Assembly (NCBI GenBank): GCA_035691285.1
Contig: DASSJI010000131.1
Location: 1 to 19,843, forward strand
Direction: 5' to 3'
DNA length: 19,843 nt
Source: DATFEN01 sp035691285
GTDB taxonomy: Bacteria; Acidobacteriota; Vicinamibacteria; Fen-336
The position numbers and the translations under genes are program-made. Every line of letters starts with the position of its first letter. Positions within the stretch are counted from its first letter, which is position 1. The notes under the pieces are model-generated. The model was not told where the DNA came from and did not search any database. It saw only the letters and a list, made by a program, of their open reading frames with translations. This document shows, piece by piece, positions 15,349 to 19,843 of the stretch.

Positions 15349-15746
15349 CTAATCGTCGCGCTTGAAGCGCTCGCGTTGCGCCGCCCGAGCCGGCGGACGG
15401 ATCGTCACGATCGGATACGCGAAGGGATCGGGCTTCGCGGCCAGCGCCTCGAAAGCGTCGAGGATGTCACCCGTGGTCATGGCGGCGTAGTCGTGCGGGT
15501 GCCAGTAGATGAGCCCCGCGAAGGCACGACCCGCGCGCAGCCATTCTGCGGCGATCGCCCAGTGATCGTCGTCGTTGCTGACGAGAACCCGGCCCCGCCT
15601 GGGCCGCGTGCTCGAAGAGGATCGGGTCCTGCGTCCCCTCCGGGAAGATCAATCGCGCGCACCACGTCCCAGCCGTTCCGGCGCAAGCCGTCGATCAGCG
15701 CCTGCTGGACGTGGTTGTCGGTGAAGACCGGGAAGCGCCAGGCCAC
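15349..15746 (-). pseudogene. DUF5615 PIN-like toxin, two frameshifts
   Basis: The three minus-strand frames join into one DUF5615-like protein of about 131 residues. Frame one, from GTG 15746, gives FPVFTDNHVQQALIDGLRRN then GWDVVRAID. Frame two gives IFPEGTQDPILFEHAAQAG. Frame three gives RVLVSNDDDHWAIAAEWLRA, then FAGLIYWHPHDYAAMTTGDI and ends FKRDD at the TAG at 15349. Each shift equals one extra base, near 15650 and near 15600 (in GGCGGGGCCGGG). The acidic positions expected in this Mut7-C/PIN-like family (TDN, NDDD) are still present in the sequence. The GTG follows the antitoxin stop with no gap. As written the toxin cannot be made; the shifts may be real decay or assembly errors in GC-rich runs. 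Confidence 0.75.
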
Positions 15747-16049
15747 TTAGCGGGCGCGGCGCTTCAGGTACTCCTCGCGCTCGCGCTCGATCTGGTCCGC
15801 TGCCTCGCGGCCAGCGCGGATCTCCGCCTCGATCTCGTCGGGGTGGTCGTAGGCGTAGGAGAGCGCGGCGTAGACCTGGGCCAGCGTCAGCGGCGAGGCG
15901 TACGCGTGCAGCATCTCCTCGGCCTTCAGCCCCTGCCGGTGCAGACCCACGATGTCCAGTACACGAAGCCGCGTGCGATCGATGCACGCCTTGCTGCCAC
16001 AGACCTCAGGGTCCTTGGTGATGTGGGAGTAGACCGTGGCCGTGGTCAT
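15747..16049 (-). CDS. DUF433 antitoxin-like protein
   Basis: This 100-residue protein is of the DUF433 family. The N-terminus YSHITKDPEVCGSKACIDRT, then LRVLDIVGLHRQGLKAEEML and SPLTLAQVYAALSYAYDHPD, form the typical DNA-binding helical domain that recognises its own promoter. A charged C-terminal tail EIEAEIRAGREAADQIERER would wrap the toxin. DUF433 genes are habitually paired with DUF5615 PIN-like toxin genes, exactly the arrangement seen here, with the toxin gene immediately downstream. The antitoxin frame is intact while its partner is broken. ATG 16049 is preceded by AAGATAGGGGCGCC, which offers a weak Shine-Dalgarno at best. Confidence 0.88.
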   Translation of the reverse strand: MTTATVYSHITKDPEVCGSKACIDRTRLRVLDIVGLHRQGLKAEEMLHAYASPLTLAQVYAALSYAYDHPDEIEAEIRAGREAADQIEREREEYLKRRAR

Positions 16050-16266
16050 GGCGCCCCTATCTTACCGCCGTGCCTATCGAGCGGCGAAGGGCACTACGGC
16101 GGCCTGACGCGTCTCGCCAGCGACGACAGCCCGAAGGCGCGCCGACCAGGCCTCTAGCGGCCTGCGGCGCGCGCCGTCTACTGCCCTTTGGGGAAGGATC
16201 GCGTCGTCCGTGAACGCTGCCGCCTCAACCAACGGGACCGCGATCGATCCCGCAGAAACAGCCTTG

Positions 16267-16298
16267 CTGTGGAATCGGGTATGGAGTAGATTCCACAG
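16267..16298. promoter_or_regulatory. Probable operator of the MazEF-type operon
   Basis: CTGTGGAATC (16267-16276) and GATTCCACAG (16289-16298) form a perfect 10-bp inverted repeat with a 12-nt spacer, ending one base before the antitoxin ATG. A GTATGGAG motif in the spacer (16279-16286) recurs at the start codon (16299-16305 region). This placement suits autorepression by the ribbon-helix-helix antitoxin. Confidence 0.55.
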
Positions 16299-16299
16299 T

Positions 16300-16533
16300 A
16301 TGGAGACGATCCAGGTCGTCATGGAAGAGGGACTGCTGAAGGCCGCTGACCAGGCCGCACGCCGGCTCAAGGTGAACCGCTCGGCGCTGATTCGCGATGC
16401 CGTGCGTGAGCACCTCAAGCGCCTGCGCTACCGCGAGCTGGAACGGCAGGAGAGGGAGGCGTACGAACGCATTCCGGACGATCCCGCCGAGTTCGCGGCT
16501 TGGGACAAGGTCGCTTCGTGGCCGCAGAGGTAG
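16300..16533 (+). CDS. Ribbon-helix-helix antitoxin of a MazEF-type pair
   Basis: The protein has 77 residues. METIQVVMEEGLLKAADQAA followed by RRLKVNRSALIRDAVREHLK is a CopG/Arc-like ribbon-helix-helix: a beta strand, helix, then the NRSALIRDAV turn. The acidic tail YERIPDDPAEFAAWDKVA would bind and neutralise the toxin. Such antitoxins take the MazE role with many actinobacterial and soil-bacterial MazF toxins. ATG 16300 was chosen because it starts the conserved strand and abuts the palindromic operator; an upstream in-frame ATG at 16210 would place coding sequence over that operator. The 3' end overlaps the toxin start by 16 bp, giving translational coupling. Confidence 0.85.
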   Translation: METIQVVMEEGLLKAADQAARRLKVNRSALIRDAVREHLKRLRYRELERQEREAYERIPDDPAEFAAWDKVASWPQR

Positions 16534-16847
16534 CGCGGGGGGACATCCGGCTCTTCCGCTTCCAGCCGCCAGACAAGCCGAGGCCGGTCGTGGTCCTGAC
16601 CCGCGGCTCGATCGTCGATCGGCTCGCGCGGGTCACGGTTGCACCGATCACCTCCACGATCCGTGGGGTCGCCTCTGAAGTGGCGCTCGGGATCGAGGAT
16701 GGGATGAAGCAGCCCTGTGTGGTCAACCTGCACAACCTCGTCACGGTGCCGAAGCAGGGGCTCGGCCGCCGAGTGGCACAGCTCGACGAACGCCGCCTCG
16801 CCCAGGTCTGCGCCGCAATCTCCTTCGCGCTGGGCTGTCGCGGCTAG
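16518..16847 (+). CDS. mazF: MazF/PemK-family endoribonuclease toxin
   Basis: The protein has 109 residues from GTG 16518. The MazF fold is recognisable: VARGDIRLFRF opens the barrel, then KPRPVVVLTR, RVTVAPITSTIRG, the EVALG-EDGMKQPCVVNL segment and a closing DERRLAQVCAAISFALGC helix. The family's catalytic Arg (in KPRPVVVLTR) and Ser/Thr (in TSTIRG) are present. MazF toxins cleave mRNA or tRNA at short motifs, causing growth arrest. An upstream TTG at 16500 is also possible, but GTG 16518 directly precedes AAEVARGDI and gives the usual short overlap with the antitoxin. The gene appears intact, unlike the neighbouring DUF5615 toxin. Confidence 0.88.
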   Translation: MAAEVARGDIRLFRFQPPDKPRPVVVLTRGSIVDRLARVTVAPITSTIRGVASEVALGIEDGMKQPCVVNLHNLVTVPKQGLGRRVAQLDERRLAQVCAAISFALGCRG

Positions 16848-16874
16848 AGCGAAGGCGCCGTGGCGGCGCCCGGA

Positions 16875-17157
16875 CTACTTCTTCTTCTCGCTCCCCGGGG
16901 GGGAAGTCCTTGAAGAGCTTGTCGCTCGCCTTCGCGAGGTTCTTGACGTTCTTCTCCGGCTTGTCCGAGAGCTCGTCCTCCGCGCTGCCGCGCCAGAGCA
17001 GGTTCTTCTGCTTCGCTCCGAAGACGTCCACGACCAGCGTGCCGACGGTGTACTCCGACTCCGTCGTGGTGGCCGTGCCCATGCCCATGCCACCCCAACC
17101 CCTGTAGCCGTAGCCGCCCATCCCCGAGTAGAAGGTGTTGAGGGTCCGCGTGTGGGA
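16875..17157 (-). pseudogene. DUF4136 lipoprotein, C-terminal remnant with frameshift
   Basis: The readable part is HTRTLNTFYSGMGGYGYRG, a Gly-rich loop, then SEYTVGTLVVDVFGAKQKNL, LWRGSAEDELSDKPEKN and ASDKLFKDFPP, which is the unmistakable C-terminal half of a DUF4136 envelope protein. The lipoprotein signal and N-terminal half are missing; upstream sequence belongs to a different gene remnant. Near the end a 7-base C run on the coding strand (16903-16897) is one base too long. Removing one C restores PPGSEKKK and a stop at 16875, a fitting family ending; as written the frame runs on into unrelated sequence. The gene is therefore broken at both ends. Confidence 0.7.
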
Positions 17158-17502
17158 CGACGCCGCTCATGCCAGCCGTGTATGTCTCACCGCCCCACAC
17201 GAATGCGACCGCGTGAAGCCGAGCTGGAGCTGGTGGCGGCGGCCGATCCTCCACCGCCCGTCCAGCCAGAGTGTGTCGACGGTCGGGTCCTGGCCCAGAT
17301 CCTCCTCGAAGTCGACATCGCCGGACCCACCCTGGGGCCCGCCAAACCGCAGAACGGTGTTCGCATCCATTCGGAAGTAGCCCGTGTCGATCTGGAAGCG
17401 GTCGGGAAGGCGATTCGCGAAACGCGCCCGCCCGGCCGGCGGGGTCTTATCGCACCGGGCTCTTTGGACATTGTCCACGTCAGGGCAGAAGTCGTTGCGC
17501 AT
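17158..17502 (-). pseudogene. Outer-membrane beta-barrel protein, N-terminal remnant
   Basis: On the minus strand RFANRLPDRFQIDTGYFRMD leads into DANTVLRFGGPQGGSGDVDF, EEDLGQDPTVDTLWLDGRWR and IGRRHQLQLGFTR. This is the pattern of small outer-membrane porin-like proteins, whose first strands typically read DFEDDLGL and then W-R-F/I-x-x-RH-x-L. After FTR (about 17220) the frame changes, and AFVWGGETYTAGMSGVV in another frame continues the same barrel. It then stops abruptly at about 17158, where DUF4136 sequence begins. The barrel's remaining strands are absent. No start codon or signal peptide can be assigned. Most likely a deletion joined two neighbouring envelope-protein genes. Confidence 0.55.
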
Positions 17503-17817
17503 CTCGCCCGTCGGCGTGGATGGGCTCAGGTTCAGGCGTGCCGAGTGTCGAGAAGGATCTGTCGCGCGGGTCGCTGTAGAGGTACTCGTGGTTCTCCGAG
17601 ACGTCGGTCGCCACGGCCTTCCATCAGCAAGGGTGCCTGTGTGATTTCAACGGCTTACAGCGCCGGGCGATTTCGCTGTGGAACTTCGTGGGTCGCCGAG
17701 CGGGCCGGGCCTTCTTTTCCCGCCCGCGGCGGTCGATTCGGCGGCTGCTCGTTCGACGTGAGAGTGAAGGCAGACACGCCGGACAGGCCGGCGCGGCCCA
17801 TGAAAGGTGCACGATCC
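17503..17817. other. Intergenic/decayed stretch before the YCII gene
   Basis: No intact gene was recognised. One minus-strand frame (about 17540-17626) reads WKAVATDVSENHEYLYSDPR, which looks like real protein but I cannot place it; it meets stops on both sides. The last ~170 bases probably hold the upstream region of the YCII gene, but no convincing promoter was seen. Confidence 0.4.
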
Positions 17818-18192
17818 ATGCGCTACATGATGTTCATCAAACACACCGAGGACTACGGCAACGTCGCCGTCCCGAGCGGCCTCTACGAGGCGATGGGAGC
17901 TTTCGTGGAGCAGGCCCAGAAGGACGGCACGTTCATCGATGGCGCGGGCCTCCAGCCGACGTCGGCGGGTCATCGGGTCCGGCTGCGCGGCGGACAGATC
18001 ACGGTCACCGACGGGCCGTTCACCGAGTCGAAGGAGATCGTGGGCGGTTACGCGCTCATCGAGACGAAGTCCGAGGCCGAGGCGCTGGCCATGGCGCAGC
18101 GGTTCATGGATCTGCACCGCATTCACTGGCCGACGTTCGAAGGCGAGTGCGAGGTCCGGCCGCTCGAAGCCGCGGCGCAGGAGCAGGGGTGA
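17818..18192 (+). CDS. YCII-related (DGPF-domain) protein
   Basis: The protein has 124 residues. MRYMMFIKHTEDYGN, the central GAGLQPTSAGHRVRLRGGQ, the namesake DGPFTESKEIVGGYALIE and the closing EALAMAQRFMDLHR make a standard YCII-like ferredoxin-fold protein. Members are small soluble proteins of uncertain enzymatic role, often coded beside ECF sigma factors; no sigma factor is adjacent here. ATG 17818 was chosen because family members begin MRYMM and AAAGGTG lies at Shine-Dalgarno distance; an in-frame ATG at 17800 would add six residues. Its stop lies 14 bp from the convergent malic enzyme stop. Confidence 0.88.
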   Translation: MRYMMFIKHTEDYGNVAVPSGLYEAMGAFVEQAQKDGTFIDGAGLQPTSAGHRVRLRGGQITVTDGPFTESKEIVGGYALIETKSEAEALAMAQRFMDLHRIHWPTFEGECEVRPLEAAAQEQG

Positions 18193-18206
18193 GCGCCGCC
18201 GTCCCC

Positions 18207-19843
18207 TCAGCCTTCGGGCGTCCCCACGCCCGGAAGCGGATCGCCCGGGCTCCACATGGCGGCGCGGACCGCCTCCGGGATCTTCTCGTCGGGGATCGGC
18301 CGGCCGAGGCCCGAGTCGCGCGCCTCCTTGACCACGGCCTCGGCGATGCGAACCGCCGCCTCGCGTAGGCGGCTGACCCGCGGGAACAGGGAGCCGTCGG
18401 CCAGGTCGGCGGCCGTCGTCTCCCGGGCCAGGGACTCGGCGGCGACGGTGAACATCGCGCCGCTCACCTCGCGGGCCTCGGAGACGAGCGCCCCGAGCCC
18501 CAGGCCCGGGAACACGAAGGCGTTGTTGACCTGGCCGACGCGTGTGCTTCGGCCCGCGTGGGCGACGGGCGGAAACGGGCTGCCGGTAGCCACGAGCGCT
18601 CTCCCCTCCGTCCAGGCGAGCAGGTCTCCAGGCCACGCTTCCGCATGGCTCGTGGGGTTCGACATGGGAAGGATCACGGGTCGCTCGACGGCGACTGCCA
18701 TGGCGCGGACGGCGGCTTCGTGGAACGCGCCTGGCTGGCCGCAGGCGCCGACGAGAACGGTCGGCCTGAACCCGCGCACCACGGCCTCGAGGGAGCGACG
18801 CGCGGCCGCGGGCAGCAGGCCCACGCCTTCGGCGAGAGCGCGGGGCCACGCGAACGGCTCCCGGCGCGGATCGAGGCCCGGAACACCCTCCACCAGCAGG
18901 CCCTCGACGTCCACGAGCGCGATCGCCCCGCGCAGCGCCTCGTCCTCGAGGCCGTCGGCACGCATGCCCTCCCGCACCTGGCGCGCGATGCCGATACCGG
19001 CGGCGCCCGCTCCCACGATCAGCATCCGCTGCTCGCGCAGGCGCGCGCCGGTGACCCGGCCCGCCGCCAGGATCCCGGCCAGGGCGGCGGCGCCCGTCCC
19101 CTGGATGTCGTCGTTGAACGACGGCAGCACGCTGCGGTAGCGCTCGCTCAGGCGGAACGCGTTGTCGGTCTTGAAGTCTTCCCACTGCAGCAGCGCTCGC
19201 GGGAAGCGCCTCTTGACCGCGGTGACGAACTCGTCGACGAGGGCGTCGTAGAGCTCCCCCCGCAGCCTCGGATGTCTCCAGCCGACGTACAGCTCGTCCG
19301 CGAGCAGCGTCGGGTTGTCGGTGCCGACGTCCAGGCTCACGGGCAGCGTGCGCGTCGGCGGGATGCCGGCGGCCGCCGTGTAGAGCGCGAGCTTGCCGAT
19401 CGGGATCGGCATGCCGCCGGCGCCCTGGTCGCCGAGGCCGAGGATGCGCTCGTTGTCGGTGACCACGATGAGGCGGACGTCGGGAAAGGGCGCGTTCTCC
19501 AGCACCGACTCGATCCGGCCGCGATGCTCGGGGGTGAGCCAGATCCCCCGGGGCTGCCGGAAGATGTGGCTGAACTCCTGGCAGGCGCGCCCGACCGTCG
19601 GCGTGTAGACGATCGGCAACAGCTCCTCGAAGTGGTCGATGAGCACGCGGTAGAAGAGGCGCTCGTCGCGGTCCTGGAGCGCGGCGAGGCCGATGTACTG
19701 CTCCAGCGCGTCGTGCTTCCGCGCGATAGCCGCGTAGGCGCGGCGGGCCTCCTGCTCGGGCGTCCCGACCGCGCTCGGGAGCAGGCCCTCGAGCCCGAGC
19801 GCGGCGCGCTCGTCCGCGGTGAAGGCGGTGCCCTTGTTGAGCA
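18207..19843 (-). CDS. NAD-type malic enzyme, 5' end outside window
   Basis: The frame is open to the window edge. About 544 residues are visible of an expected 555-570, so only the first few are missing. The N-terminus LNKGTAFTADERAALGLEGL is followed by PIVYTPTVGRACQEFSH with the catalytic Tyr, RLIVVTDNERILGLGDQGAG, QWEDFKTDNAF and NDDIQGTGA (acidic metal ligands), the Rossmann loop IVGAGAAGIGIARQ, SNPTSHAEAWPGD and GQVNNAFVFPGLGLGAL. The enzyme oxidatively decarboxylates malate to pyruvate in the cytosol, producing NADH (or NADPH). The large size and these motifs fit the MaeA/eukaryotic-like branch rather than the short MaeB core. Cofactor preference cannot be settled from motifs alone. 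Confidence 0.92.
   Translation of the reverse strand, partial: LNKGTAFTADERAALGLEGLLPSAVGTPEQEARRAYAAIARKHDALEQYIGLAALQDRDERLFYRVLIDHFEELLPIVYTPTVGRACQEFSHIFRQPRGIWLTPEHRGRIESVLENAPFPDVRLIVVTDNERILGLGDQGAGGMPIPIGKLALYTAAAGIPPTRTLPVSLDVGTDNPTLLADELYVGWRHPRLRGELYDALVDEFVTAVKRRFPRALLQWEDFKTDNAFRLSERYRSVLPSFNDDIQGTGAAALAGILAAGRVTGARLREQRMLIVGAGAAGIGIARQVREGMRADGLEDEALRGAIALVDVEGLLVEGVPGLDPRREPFAWPRALAEGVGLLPAAARRSLEAVVRGFRPTVLVGACGQPGAFHEAAVRAMAVAVERPVILPMSNPTSHAEAWPGDLLAWTEGRALVATGSPFPPVAHAGRSTRVGQVNNAFVFPGLGLGALVSEAREVSGAMFTVAAESLARETTAADLADGSLFPRVSRLREAAVRIAEAVVKEARDSGLGRPIPDEKIPEAVRAAMWSPGDPLPGVGTPEG

Noticed and set aside
16074..16418. 114-codon minus-strand frame upstream of and overlapping the MazE-type gene
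   Set aside because: It overlaps the antitoxin antisense and its operator; no family recognised. A plus-strand GGLTRLASDDSPKARR stretch near 16100 faintly recalls the C-terminus of sugar epimerases but is too short to call.
17170..17185. TGA upstream of the DUF4136 remnant as a second selenocysteine codon
   Set aside because: No Cys is expected in DUF4136 at that place, sequence before it belongs to a different protein in another frame, and the gene is truncated; decay explains it better.
15141..17817. Second copy of the tRNA-Gln 3' end as an attachment repeat
   Set aside because: I looked for the TTCGAATCCCTGCCTCCCAG end downstream and did not find it within the window; an integration boundary is therefore not called.

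Overview
The window is very GC-rich DNA (roughly 70% by eye) with tightly packed genes, from a Gram-negative bacterium: it carries a lipoprotein, a secreted zinc peptidase and remnants of an outer-membrane barrel. The gene mix (DUF7064 and CruF-type proteins, DUF4388/TPR, a full-length Lhr helicase, a stand-alone FabH-like synthase, a probable selenoprotein) suggests an uncultured soil lineage such as Candidatus Rokubacteria/Methylomirabilota, or another deep GC-rich Gram-negative phylum. This is inference from style and content; no marker gene settles it.

Layout. 1-1718 (+): the end of a DUF7064-type protein overlapping a CruF-like membrane protein, probably isoprenoid or carotenoid related. 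1707-3989 (-): a family 2 glycosyltransferase followed by a DUF4388/TPR protein. 4023-4529 (+): a DinB-like protein. 4539-4997 (-): a small lipoprotein. 5070-5513 (-): a peroxiredoxin whose peroxidatic position is an in-frame TGA. 5562-7299 (+): a FabH-like ketoacyl synthase and a membrane protein. 7296-11723 (-): the Lhr helicase. 11746-14991 (+): a secreted M14 peptidase and a two-TM protein. 15067-15140 (+): tRNA-Gln(CTG). 15141-17817 is an accessory tract with a DUF433/DUF5615 toxin-antitoxin pair (toxin frameshifted), a MazEF-type pair and fused remnants of an outer-membrane protein and a DUF4136 protein. 17818-18192 (+): a YCII/DGPF protein. 18207-end (-): an NAD-type malic enzyme running off the window.

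The standout is the peroxiredoxin at 5070-5513. Ordinary gene calling would split it into a 39-codon and an 87-codon piece. Read through codon 40 (TGA) it gives a complete 147-residue BCP-type peroxiredoxin with the active-site context TPG-U-TREAGGF. A perfect 6-bp stem with a GUU loop lies 17 nt past the UGA, where a bacterial SECIS element belongs. I interpret it as a selenocysteine peroxiredoxin; the Sec machinery (selA, selB, selC, selD) is not in the window and must be looked for elsewhere in the genome.

Several genes have a TATAAT-like hexamer only 6-15 nt before the start codon (prx, lhr, the M14 peptidase, the two-TM gene), which suggests leaderless or nearly leaderless transcripts. 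Three apparent single-base insertions cluster in the accessory tract and none is evident in the core genes, consistent with local gene decay or local assembly error.
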